Shown piece after piece: positions 1 through 7,587 of a stretch of DNA of 64,000 bases. The position numbers and the translations under genes were made by a program. Numbering within the stretch: the stretch's first letter is position 1; every line of letters begins with the position of its first letter. Under the pieces are notes generated by a model. The model was given only the letters and a program-made list of their open reading frames with translations. It was not told the DNA's origin and made no database searches. The stretch comes from Bacillota bacterium. GTDB lineage: Bacteria; Bacillota; Sulfobacillia; JAIMAT01. The DNA lies in NCBI GenBank assembly GCA_029961055.1, contig JASBVM010000005.1, positions 129,487 through 193,486 on the forward strand, given 5' to 3'.

Positions 1-431
1 AGAACCTGACGCTGGGCGCCTACAGCCTGCGACGGGAGCGGGGGCGGGTGGAGGCCAACCGGCAGCGCGTCTTCCAGCTCTTTCCCCGCCTCGCCGAGCG
101 GCGGGGCCAGCTGGCTGGGACGCTCTCCGGCGGGGAGCAGCAGATGCTGGCCATCGGCAGGGCGCTGATGGCCGACCCGCGGATCCTGCTGCTGGACGAA
201 CCTTCCCTGGGGCTGAGCCCGCTTCTGGTCAAGACCATCTTCCGCGCGCTCCAGGAGATCAACGCCCAGGGCGTGGCCACGCTGCTGGTGGAGCAGAATG
301 CCCGCGCCGCCCTCCAGCTGGCGCACCGCGCCTACGTGCTGGAGAACGGGCGCGTGGCGCTGGCTGGGCCGGCCGTGGAGCTGGCCCGCGACGACCGGGT
401 GCGCCGCGCCTACCTGGGTCTGAGAGGCTAG
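1..431 (+). CDS. livF: Branched-chain amino acid-type ABC transporter ATP-binding protein (LivF-like), 5' partial
   Basis: The gene is cut by the left edge; 142 C-terminal residues are visible. It reads in frame from base 3 (ENLTLGAY), and no true start lies in the window. Visible ABC motifs are the signature LSGGEQQML, Walker [14 protein letters not shown] and the switch region LLVEQN, where LivF proteins have Q-N in place of the more common T-H. LivF is one of the two ATPases that power uptake of leucine/isoleucine/valine, or related amides and urea, through a LivHM permease. The partner genes would lie upstream, outside the window. The substrate cannot be told from this fragment. The next gene is on the opposite strand and ends about 110 bases downstream; the gap holds short GC hairpins but no clear T-run. 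Confidence 0.88.
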   Translation, partial: NLTLGAYSLRRERGRVEANRQRVFQLFPRLAERRGQLAGTLSGGEQQMLAIGRALMADPRILLLDEPSLGLSPLLVKTIFRALQEINAQGVATLLVEQNARAALQLAHRAYVLENGRVALAGPAVELARDDRVRRAYLGLRG

Positions 432-540
432 ACACGGGTGGGAGGCAGGAACAAGGTCGCGAGGCCGCGCCGCCGCCTCGGCGTGGGTCCGGGTGGACCC
501 GCAGGATGGCGGCGCGCGGCTGCCGGTCCTTCCGGCCGGC

Positions 541-1917
541 TCACCAGAGGCGGCGGAGGTCCAGGCGGTAGAGCCGGAGCGCGTCGGCGACCAGCGACTG
601 CGTGCCTACGATGAGGAGCGTGGCGGCACCGGCGGCGCGCCCCCGGGCCAGCGCCGCCTCCAGGTCGGGCGCGAGCAGGGCGGTGACCCCGATCTCCCGG
701 GCGACGGCCCGATCCCGCTCCAGGTCGAAGTGCAAGTAGGGGTTGCGGGCGCGGGTCAGGCAGACGGTCTCCGCCTCCGGTGCGAGGAGCGAGAGCGTGC
801 CGGCCAGCTCCTTCCCCTGCGGCATCCCCACGATCAGCCAACGCGGGCGCGGCGCCCGGCGGAGCATGGCCAGCGCTCCCGCTGCGGCCTGCGGGTGGAT
901 GGCTCCGTCGACCGCCACCAGCGGTCGGCGCTCCAGGACCTCCAGCCGGCCATGCAGGCGGAGCCGCCCCAGCGCGCCGCGCACCGCTTCCTCCGGCAGA
1001 GGCCCCCCGAGCCAGCGCTCGGCTGCCCGGACCGCCACCGCGGCGTTCTCCACCAGGAAGTCCGCGCTTCCCCGGAGGGCCAGGCCCCGGTATCGCGCCC
1101 AGGGCGTCTCCAGGTCGAAGAGGAGCCGCCCCTCTCCCTCTCCCGCCCTCTCCCTCACCCGCCAGAGGAAGTCCCGCCCGGCCAGGTCGACCGCCGCCGG
1201 GTGCCCGCCCCGGCCGCTGCGCGCCTCCCGTTCCACGGCCTCCAGCACCACCCGCTCCTGGCGTGCCAGGACGGCGGCCTCGGTCTCCGGCCGGACCACC
1301 GCCGCCTTCTGCCAGGCGATCCGCTCCAGGGTGGGTCCCAGCTCGTACCGGTGCTCCCCCATCACCGGGGTGAGCACCGCCCACCGGTGGGGGACCTGGT
1401 TGACGTCGTCGCTGCGGGCGCCGCGTCCGTGCTCCAGCACCGCCACCGTCGCCCCTTCCTGGCGGAACCAGAGGAGGGCGGCCAGGAGCGCCAGCCCGAC
1501 GGGGCTGGCGTAGAGCGGCGGTTCCAGGCGGAGCGCCTCCACCGCCGGCCGGAGTCGCCGGAGGATCAGGTCGGCCAGCTGCCCGGGCGGGATGGCCCGG
1601 CCGTCCAGGCGGATCCGCTCCGTATAGTCCAGCAGGTCGGGGCCGGTGAAGAGCCCGACCCGCGCTCCCAGGGCGTCCAGGAGCGAGGCCAGGAAGGAGG
1701 CGGTAGACCCCTTCCCCTTGCTTCCTGCCACGTTGACGACCTCCAGGCCGGCCTCCGGGTGGCCCAGCGCCTCCAGAAGCCGCCCGGTCACCTCGGGATG
1801 GCGCGTCACCTCGTCCCGGCCGGCGCCCGGCGGAGCCTCCAGCGCCGCGACGCGCGGCTTCGCCCGCAGCCAGGATTGGAAAAGCCAGTCCAACGCCGCC
1901 TCCAGCTCCGTCCCCAT
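541..1917 (-). CDS. folC: Divergent FolC-like folylpolyglutamate/dihydrofolate synthase (Mur ligase family)
   Basis: A protein of 458 residues in the Mur ligase fold. The N-terminal P-loop reads NVAGSKGKGST (about residues 48-58), followed by GLFTGPDLLDYTERI, which matches the FolC pattern VAGTNGKGS..GLFTSPHL..ERI. The C-terminal half shows the domain-3 pattern VAVDGAIHPQAAAGAL. FolC adds glutamate to dihydropteroate and to folates, using ATP. The middle motif is atypical: E-x-G-x-GGR-x-DATN is replaced by EHGRGARSDDVN, and the DH in LDH..LG.T by EH, so the substrate could differ. The ATG at 1917 is chosen because family homology begins there. The frame stays open upstream to 2112, but that would overlap the divergent yceD promoter and start. 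The gene is not in an obvious operon. Confidence 0.72.
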   Translation of the reverse strand: MGTELEAALDWLFQSWLRAKPRVAALEAPPGAGRDEVTRHPEVTGRLLEALGHPEAGLEVVNVAGSKGKGSTASFLASLLDALGARVGLFTGPDLLDYTERIRLDGRAIPPGQLADLILRRLRPAVEALRLEPPLYASPVGLALLAALLWFRQEGATVAVLEHGRGARSDDVNQVPHRWAVLTPVMGEHRYELGPTLERIAWQKAAVVRPETEAAVLARQERVVLEAVEREARSGRGGHPAAVDLAGRDFLWRVRERAGEGEGRLLFDLETPWARYRGLALRGSADFLVENAAVAVRAAERWLGGPLPEEAVRGALGRLRLHGRLEVLERRPLVAVDGAIHPQAAAGALAMLRRAPRPRWLIVGMPQGKELAGTLSLLAPEAETVCLTRARNPYLHFDLERDRAVAREIGVTALLAPDLEAALARGRAAGAATLLIVGTQSLVADALRLYRLDLRRLW

Positions 1918-2016
1918 CCGGCAGACCCGCCCGCCTCTCCGCCGCCCACCGGGCCGTCTTGCTCGCCGCGTCATTCTAGCCCAGCGCCGGAGGGCGCGAT
2001 CCCCCGGACCGCTTCG

Positions 2017-2045
2017 TTGACGCTCCCCGGGGGCAAGGCTATACT
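2017..2045 (+). promoter_or_regulatory. Sigma-A-type promoter for yceD-rpmF
   Basis: TTGACG (2017-2022) and TATACT (2040-2045) are separated by 17 bases, a near-consensus vegetative promoter. The expected transcription start, near 2052, lies only a couple of bases before the GTG at 2054, so the mRNA may be almost leaderless. The promoter sits in the gap between the divergent folC-like gene and yceD. Confidence 0.7.
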
Positions 2046-2053
2046 CCGCGCGG

Positions 2054-2653
2054 GTGATCGGGCTGAAGATCGACATCTCCGAGCTGCGGAAGCAGGAGCC
2101 GGGCGCCCGCACCCTGGTCCGGGGCGAGGAGCGCTGGGAGCCGGAGGAGGCGGACGACGGGCTACCGGTGCTGGTGGCACCGGTGCGCTACACGGTGGAG
2201 CTGGAGCGCCTGCCCCACCGGATCCTGGCACATGTCGAGGCCGACACGGTGGCTCGGCTGAGCTGCGACCGCTGCCTCGGCGAGTTCGAGCAGCCCCTGC
2301 ATCTGGATTACGCGGAGACCTACCAGACACCCGAGGAGAGCGAGCGCTGGCCCCGGGACGACAAGGAAGCGGACGACCGCCCGACGCGCCTGGCCGACCC
2401 CCGAGGCGGGACCGTCGACCTCGGGGAGGGCCTGCGCGAGAACCTCTTCCTGGGCCTTCCGCTCAAGCGCCTCTGCAAGCCGGACTGCCGCGGGCTCTGC
2501 CCGGTCTGCGGGGCCAACCTGAACGAGGTCGACTGCGGTCACCGGCCTTCCGGCGGCCACGATCCGCGCTGGGCCGCGCTGGAGCGGCTCCGCCTCCCCG
2601 GGACCGGCTCCGGGGGCGACGAGGGGAGGGAGAAAAGCGATGGGCAATCCTAA
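2054..2653 (+). CDS. yceD: YceD/DUF177 family protein, linked to 23S rRNA accumulation
   Basis: 199 residues. The start LKIDISELRKQ and the cysteine pattern CDRCLGEF ... CKPDCRGLCPVCGANLN are the hallmarks of DUF177. The C-terminal four-cysteine cluster suggests metal binding. In bacteria this family is needed for normal levels of 23S rRNA or the large ribosomal subunit, and it is almost always followed by rpmF, as here; the two genes overlap by 14 bases. The GTG at 2054 has no proper Shine-Dalgarno and lies next to the predicted transcription start. The internal CTG at 2063 (LKIDIS) is a less likely alternative. Confidence 0.85.
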   Translation: MIGLKIDISELRKQEPGARTLVRGEERWEPEEADDGLPVLVAPVRYTVELERLPHRILAHVEADTVARLSCDRCLGEFEQPLHLDYAETYQTPEESERWPRDDKEADDRPTRLADPRGGTVDLGEGLRENLFLGLPLKRLCKPDCRGLCPVCGANLNEVDCGHRPSGGHDPRWAALERLRLPGTGSGGDEGREKSDGQS

Positions 2654-2819
2654 GAGAAAGTTTTCCAAATCCCGCCGGGACAAGCGTGCGGCGCACTGGA
2701 AGCTGACCCCGCCCAACCTGGTGCCCTGCCCGCACTGCCACCAGATGAAGCTGCCCCACCATGCCTGCCCGCACTGCGGCTACTACGGCGAGCGCGAGGT
2801 GGTCCGCAGCGCCGAGTAG
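2640..2819 (+). CDS. rpmF: 50S ribosomal protein L32
   Basis: 59 residues, starting MGNPKRKFSKSRRDKRAAHW, which is the conserved L32 N terminus. It is followed by a zinc ribbon, CPHC..(about 11)..CPHCGYY, so this is the zinc-binding (C+) form rather than the zinc-independent paralogue. L32 is a structural protein of the large ribosomal subunit. The ATG at 2640 follows a good Shine-Dalgarno (GGGAGGGAGAAAAGCG) inside the end of yceD, so the two genes are translationally coupled. The next transcription unit (fapR) begins about 75 bases downstream. Confidence 0.95.
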   Translation: MGNPKRKFSKSRRDKRAAHWKLTPPNLVPCPHCHQMKLPHHACPHCGYYGEREVVRSAE

Positions 2820-2893
2820 CCGGCGCCGAATCGCCGTCCGAGGGCGGCCAGGGTCGGGTGCTCCGGCCTTGGCCTCTTTTCGCACCCGCCTGG

Positions 2894-2924
2894 TTAGGAT
2901 CAGGTCTTAAGATCATGCTACAAT
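2894..2924 (+). promoter_or_regulatory. Probable FapR operator and promoter of the fapR-fab operon
   Basis: TTAGGATCAGGTCTTAA (2894-2910) is an imperfect inverted repeat that resembles the known B. subtilis FapR box (from memory TTAGTACCTAGTCTTAA; 13 of 17 positions agree). It ends 8 bases before a good -10 element, TACAAT (2919-2924). The operator would therefore cover the -35/spacer region, as expected for autorepression of fapR that is relieved by malonyl-CoA. No good -35 hexamer is separable from the operator. Confidence 0.65.
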
Positions 2925-2969
2925 CACCGGGATCGTCACCCCGCGAGCCGGAAGGCAGGTCGATCGGGT

Positions 2970-3548
2970 ACGTTCACCCAGCAGCATCGCCGCCAGCGCC
3001 TCCGGGCGCTGCGCGAGTACCTCGAGCGGAACCCCTTCGTCACCGACGAGGAGCTGGCGCGCCACTTCCTGGTCAGCGTCCAGACGGTCCGCCTGGACCG
3101 GATGACGCTGGGCATCCCGGAGCTCCGTCAGCGCGTGCAGGAGATGGCCCGCCGCGCCTACGAGCGGCTGCGGAGCGTCGCCCGGGCCGAGGTGGTGGGC
3201 GAGTTGGTCGACCTGGAGCTGGGCTCGCACGCGCTCTCCTTGCTGGAGACGGAGGAGGCGATGGCCTTCGAGCGCTCCCGGGTGGTCCGCGGCCAGCTCC
3301 TCTTCGCGCAGGCCGAGTCGCTGGCGCTGGCGGTGATCGACGCGCCGGCGGCGCGGACCCGGGTGGCCAACGCCAAGTTCAAGAGCGAGGTGCGGGTCGG
3401 CGAGCGGGTGCTCGCCCGGGCCGAGGTGATCCGCCGCCCCGCGCCGGGCGAGCACGTGGTTCTGGTCGAGAGCCGCGCCGGCAGCCGGCCGGTCTTCCGC
3501 GGCAAGTTCATGATCGTCGAAGAGCAGGGTGGGGGTGGAACGCTTTGA
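2970..3548 (+). CDS. fapR: FapR, malonyl-CoA-responsive repressor of fatty acid synthesis
   Basis: About 192 residues; B. subtilis FapR has 188. The N-terminal helix-turn-helix reads NPFVTDEELARHFLVSVQTV, followed by RLDRMTLGIPELR. The C-terminal hotdog domain has RGQLLFAQAESLALAVID and GERVLARAEV, the malonyl-CoA binding part. FapR represses fatty acid and phospholipid genes when malonyl-CoA is low. Oddly, the open frame back to the stop at 2895-2897 has no ATG, GTG or TTG before 3102, which is well inside the conserved region. Homology to FapR begins near the ACG at 2970, about 10 bases after an SD-like GGAAGGCAGG. Either a rare start codon is used (ACG 2970 or CTG 3009) or the sequence has a small error here. 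Function is clear; the start is uncertain. Confidence 0.82.
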   Translation, partial: TFTQQHRRQRLRALREYLERNPFVTDEELARHFLVSVQTVRLDRMTLGIPELRQRVQEMARRAYERLRSVARAEVVGELVDLELGSHALSLLETEEAMAFERSRVVRGQLLFAQAESLALAVIDAPAARTRVANAKFKSEVRVGERVLARAEVIRRPAPGEHVVLVESRAGSRPVFRGKFMIVEEQGGGGTL

Positions 3549-4597
3549 CAGGTGTGACCATACGGGGGCTGGGCGTTTCGCTCCCGGAAGAGATCCGCAC
3601 CAACGAGGATCTGGCCGGCATGGTGGAGACCAGCAACGAGTGGATCCTCACCCGCACCGGCATCGCCGAGCGGCGCATCGCGTCGGCCGCCGTCGCCACC
3701 TCGGACCTGGCGCTGGCGGCCGCCCGCCAGGCACTGGACGCGGCGGCCGTCTCCCCGCAGGAGCTGGACCTGATCGTCGTCGCCACCGTGACGCCCGACA
3801 TGCCCTTCCCGGCCACGGCCTGCCTGCTCCAGGCCGAACTCGGCGCCACCCGCGCCGCCTGCTTCGACCTGGAGGCCGCCTGCTCCGGCTTTCTCTATGG
3901 GGCGGGCATCGCGGCCCAGTTCGTGCGCACGGGCGTCTACCGCCACGTGCTGGTGGTCGGTGCGGAGACGCTCTCGCGCATCGTCGACTGGAGCGACCGC
4001 TCCACCTGCGTCCTCTTCGGCGACGGGGCCGGTGCGGCCGTGCTGGGCCCCGCCTCGGAGGAGGAAGGCCTGCTCGGCTTCGTCCTCGGGGCGGACGGCG
4101 CCCATGCCGGCCTGATCACCCAGCCGGCCGGCGGCTCGCGGCGGCCGGCCTCGCTGGAGACCGTCCTCCAGGGCGAACACACCATCCGCATGCAGGGGCG
4201 CGAGGTCTACCGGGTGGCGGTGCCCGCCATGGTCCGTGCCTCGGAGGAAGTGCTCGCGCGGGCGGGCGTCGGCATCGGCGACGTGGACCTCTTCGTCCCG
4301 CACCAGGCCAACGCCCGCATCATCGAGGCGGTGGGCGAGCGGCTGGGCATCGACCGCGACCGCGTCTTCTTCAACATCGAGCGGTACGGCAACATCTCCG
4401 CGGCCTCGATCCCTGTTTCCCTCTACGATGCCGAGAAGGCGGGGCGGCTCAAGCCGGGCCACCTGGTCCTGACCGCCGCCTTCGGCGCGGGCCTCACCTG
4501 GGCCGCCGCGCTCTGGCGCTGGACCGGGGCCGGCGGGCAGGAGCGGGCCACCGCCCGCGTCCGCGAGGTCCTCCGGGACGGGCGGTGGCGGCCGTGA
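3545..4597 (+). CDS. fabH: Beta-ketoacyl-ACP synthase III
   Basis: 350 residues. FabH condenses acetyl-CoA or a branched acyl-CoA with malonyl-ACP to start fatty acid synthesis. The catalytic triad is visible: Cys in LEAACSGF (Cys113), His in FVPHQANARII, and Asn in ERYGNISAAS. NEWILTRTGIAERR is the typical N-terminal signature. The TTG at 3545 overlaps the fapR stop by 4 bases (TTGA) after a G-rich Shine-Dalgarno; GTG 3554 is the alternative. The location directly behind fapR, where B. subtilis has plsX, is noteworthy. Confidence 0.95.
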   Translation: MTGVTIRGLGVSLPEEIRTNEDLAGMVETSNEWILTRTGIAERRIASAAVATSDLALAAARQALDAAAVSPQELDLIVVATVTPDMPFPATACLLQAELGATRAACFDLEAACSGFLYGAGIAAQFVRTGVYRHVLVVGAETLSRIVDWSDRSTCVLFGDGAGAAVLGPASEEEGLLGFVLGADGAHAGLITQPAGGSRRPASLETVLQGEHTIRMQGREVYRVAVPAMVRASEEVLARAGVGIGDVDLFVPHQANARIIEAVGERLGIDRDRVFFNIERYGNISAASIPVSLYDAEKAGRLKPGHLVLTAAFGAGLTWAAALWRWTGAGGQERATARVREVLRDGRWRP

Positions 4598-5538
4598 GCC
4601 GGGTCGCCTGGCTCTTCCCCGGCCAGGGGGCGCAGGCGGTGGGGATGGGCTTCGACCTCTGGCAGCGCTGGGCCGTGGCGCGCCAGGCCTTCGCCTTGGC
4701 CGACCGCGTCCTCGGCTGGCCGCTCACCCGGCTCTGCTTCGAGGGTCCGCAAGCCGAACTGGACCGGACGGAGCGCACGCAGCCCGCGCTCCTGGCGGCC
4801 AGCGTGGCCGCCGCCCGGGTGCTCCGGGAGCTGGGGCAGCAGCCTGCCGCGGTGGCCGGCCTCAGCCTCGGCGAGTACTCCGCGCTGGTGGCGGCCGGCG
4901 CCGTCGAGCTGGAAGAAGCGCTCCGCCTGGTGGAGCACCGCGGCCGGTACATGCAGGAGGCGGTGCCCGAGGGTGCCGGGGCGATGGTGGCCGTGATCGG
5001 GCTGGAGCGGGAGCCGGTGGTCCGGGCCTGCCGGCAGGTGAGGGAGGCGGGGGGACTGGTCCAGCCGGTCAACTTCAACTGCCCCGGGCAAGTGGTGATC
5101 GGGGGCGAGCGGGAGGCGGTGGAACGGGCGGTGGCGATCCTGCGCGGGGAGGGCGCGCGGCGCCTCGTCCCCCTGCACGTGAGCGCACCGTTCCACTGCG
5201 ACCTGATGACCCCGGCGGCGCGCCGCCTGGAGCCCGAGCTGCGCGCCCTCCGCCTGCGCACCCCCTCGGTCCCGGTCTACTCCAACGTGGACGCGCGCCC
5301 GCGCCGGTCGCCCGCCGCCATCCGCCGGGCGCTGATCCGGCAGGTGGATCACCCGGTCTACTGGGAGGAGACCCTGCGCGCGATGTGGAGGGATGGGATC
5401 CGCCACTTCGTCGAGGTCGGGCCCGGAACCGCCCTGAGCGGCTTCGTCCGCCGGACCCTGCCCGAGGCGAGGGTGAGCCACGTGGGCGAGGCGGCCGAGG
5501 CGGAGGAGCTGGCTCGTCGGATGGAGGTGGGTCCATGA
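4594..5538 (+). CDS. fabD: Malonyl-CoA:ACP transacylase
   Basis: 314 residues. FabD transfers malonyl from CoA to acyl carrier protein. The N-terminal LFPGQGAQ, the nucleophile elbow GLSLGEYSAL (Ser91), the His in SAPFHCDLM and the C-terminal VEVGPGTALSGF are all present. The GTG at 4594 overlaps the fabH stop (GTGA), so the two are translationally coupled, and fabG overlaps at the other end by ATGA. This is the second enzyme of the fab operon presumed to be controlled by FapR. Confidence 0.95.
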   Translation: MSRVAWLFPGQGAQAVGMGFDLWQRWAVARQAFALADRVLGWPLTRLCFEGPQAELDRTERTQPALLAASVAAARVLRELGQQPAAVAGLSLGEYSALVAAGAVELEEALRLVEHRGRYMQEAVPEGAGAMVAVIGLEREPVVRACRQVREAGGLVQPVNFNCPGQVVIGGEREAVERAVAILRGEGARRLVPLHVSAPFHCDLMTPAARRLEPELRALRLRTPSVPVYSNVDARPRRSPAAIRRALIRQVDHPVYWEETLRAMWRDGIRHFVEVGPGTALSGFVRRTLPEARVSHVGEAAEAEELARRMEVGP

Positions 5539-6281
5539 GCGAGCTGGAGGGGAACGTCGCCCTGGTGACGGGTGCCTCCCGCGGCATCGGCCGGGCCATC
5601 GCCCTGGAACTGGCGCGGGGAGGGGCCAGGGTGGCCATCCACTACCGCAGCCAGGCCGGACGCGCCCAGGAAGTGGCCGCGGAGGTGGAGCGGCTCGGCT
5701 CCGAGGCGCTGGTGCTGGCGGGTGACGTGGCCGATCCGGCGACGGCCGACCGCCTGGTGAAGGCGGTGCTGGAACGCTGGGGCCGTCTGGACATCCTGGT
5801 CAACAACGCCGGCGTCGCGCGCGACGACTTGCTCCTCCGCCTGGACGAGGAGAGGTGGCGGGAGGTGCTGGAGACCGATCTGACCGCCGTCTACCGGCTG
5901 ACCCGGGCGGCCCTCAGGCCGATGCTCCGCCAGCGCTACGGGCGGATCGTCAACATCGCGTCGGTGGCCGGGATTCTTGGCAATGCCGGCCAGGCGAACT
6001 ATGCTGCCGCCAAGGCGGGCGTGATCGGCTTCACCCGCGCCGTGGCGCGCGAGGTGGGCTCCCGCAACATCACCGTCAACGCGGTGGCCCCGGGGTACAT
6101 CGAGACGGAGATGACCGCCCCGCTGGCGGGGCGGTTGGAGGAGATGGTGCGCCAGGTCCCCCTGGGGCGGCCTGGGCGCCCGGAAGAGGTGGCCAGCGCG
6201 GTCCGCTGGCTGGCAGGGGGCGGGGCCTCGTACGTCACCGGCCAGACGCTGGCCGTGGACGGCGGGCTGGTCATGCTCTGA
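5535..6281 (+). CDS. fabG: 3-oxoacyl-ACP reductase
   Basis: 248 residues, a short-chain dehydrogenase that reduces beta-ketoacyl-ACP with NADPH. It shows the Rossmann motif TGASRGIGRA (about residues 13-22), NNAG, the catalytic Ser...Tyr-x-x-x-Lys (IASVAGILGNAGQANYAAAK) and AVAPGYIETEMT. The ATG at 5535 overlaps the fabD stop (ATGA). In many Firmicutes acpP follows here; in this genome only 22 bases separate it from fabF, and no carrier protein gene is present. Confidence 0.95.
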   Translation: MSELEGNVALVTGASRGIGRAIALELARGGARVAIHYRSQAGRAQEVAAEVERLGSEALVLAGDVADPATADRLVKAVLERWGRLDILVNNAGVARDDLLLRLDEERWREVLETDLTAVYRLTRAALRPMLRQRYGRIVNIASVAGILGNAGQANYAAAKAGVIGFTRAVAREVGSRNITVNAVAPGYIETEMTAPLAGRLEEMVRQVPLGRPGRPEEVASAVRWLAGGGASYVTGQTLAVDGGLVML

Positions 6282-6303
6282 GCACGAACGGGGGGCGTGG
6301 TGG

Positions 6304-7587
6304 GTGAGCGGCAGCGGCCGAAACCCGAAGGGGCGGCGCCGCGTCTTCATCACAGGGGTGGGTATCGTCAGCCCTCTCGGCGGGGACCGTGAGAGCACCT
6401 GGACGGCGCTCCTGGCAGGTCGCAGCGGCGTCGGTCCCCTGGACCGCTTCCCCAGCGAGGGGTGGGGGGTCCGGATCGCCGCCCAGGTGCGCGACGAGTC
6501 CGTGGAGGAAGACGATGCGGAGGCCGTCCGTTACGACCGCTTCATCCGCTTCGCGGCGCGGGCGGCGCGGGAGGCTCTGGCGGACGCGGAGGCGCGCGTG
6601 GGCGGTTCGCCGCAGGCGGAGCGGACCGGGCTCTTTCTGGGGACCGGGCTGGGCGGCATCGAGACGCTCGGCCGCGGCGTCGCCTGGCGGCGGGGGGCGG
6701 AGCCGGATTTCACGGAGACGGAGATCCTGCGGACGTTTCCGGCGGTGAGCGCGCTCCGCTTCCTGGCCATGCGGCACGGGTTGCGCGGCCCGACCGCCAG
6801 CTTCTCCAGCGCCTGCTCCTCCAGCGCCCACGGCCTGGGGGAGGCGCTGCGCGCCATCCGCCGGGGCGAGGCGGACCGGGTGCTGGTGGTGGGCACGGAG
6901 GCCTCTATCGTGCCCCTGGCGGTGGCGGGCTTCGCCAACATGCGCGCCCTGGCCGGGCGGAATGAGGAACCCTGGCGGGCCTCGCGGCCCTTCGACCTGG
7001 AGCGGGACGGCTTCGTCATCGGCGAGGGAGCGGCGGCGATGGTCCTGGACGCCGAGGAGCGCCTGCGCGGCGGGCGGCCGTACGCCGAGCTGGCCGGTTA
7101 CGGGATGAGCGAGGATGCCTACCATCCCACGCTGCCCGATCCGGAGGGGCGGGGGGCCGAGGCGGCCATGCGACGGGCGCTCGCCGACGCGGGCGTGGAG
7201 CCCGGGCAGGTCGGCTACATCAACGCCCATGCCACCGGCACCCCGGCCGGCGACGAGGCGGAGGCGCGCGCCATCGGGGCGGTCTTCGGCCGGTACGTCG
7301 GGGACGGCGCGGCTCCCTGGGTCAGCTCGACCAAGGCGCAGACGGGCCACCTCCTGGGGGCGGCGGGCACGCTGGAGGCGGCGTTGACGGCCCTCGCCCT
7401 GGAGCGCGGCATCGTGCCCGGTACGGCCACGCTGGAGCATCCCGACCCCGCGCTGGCGATCCGGCTCTTCCGGGAGCCCCGGGCGATGCGGCTTCAGGTG
7501 GCCATCTCCAACAGCTTCGGCTTCGGGGGGCAGAACGTGACGCTGGTCCTCTCTGCGGTACGGGGAAACGGAGGCCCCCTGGATTGA
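6304..7587 (+). CDS. fabF: Beta-ketoacyl-ACP synthase II
   Basis: 427 residues. This elongating condensing enzyme has its nucleophile in SACSSSAHGLGEA and the two histidines in NAHATGT and STKAQTGHLLGAAG; SNSFGFGGQN is the C-terminal signature. FabF extends acyl-ACP with malonyl-ACP and sets the temperature response of chain length in many bacteria. The GTG at 6304 lies 22 bases after fabG. Residues around the active site (CSSSAHG where CASGAHA is more usual) are slightly divergent but keep the cysteine. The gene overlaps rnc by 4 bases. Confidence 0.93.
   Translation: MSGSGRNPKGRRRVFITGVGIVSPLGGDRESTWTALLAGRSGVGPLDRFPSEGWGVRIAAQVRDESVEEDDAEAVRYDRFIRFAARAAREALADAEARVGGSPQAERTGLFLGTGLGGIETLGRGVAWRRGAEPDFTETEILRTFPAVSALRFLAMRHGLRGPTASFSSACSSSAHGLGEALRAIRRGEADRVLVVGTEASIVPLAVAGFANMRALAGRNEEPWRASRPFDLERDGFVIGEGAAAMVLDAEERLRGGRPYAELAGYGMSEDAYHPTLPDPEGRGAEAAMRRALADAGVEPGQVGYINAHATGTPAGDEAEARAIGAVFGRYVGDGAAPWVSSTKAQTGHLLGAAGTLEAALTALALERGIVPGTATLEHPDPALAIRLFREPRAMRLQVAISNSFGFGGQNVTLVLSAVRGNGGPLD

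Noticed and set aside
493-2706. Long plus-strand frame covering folC, yceD and rpmF
   Set aside because: It overlaps three recognised genes in other frames and has no conserved motif.
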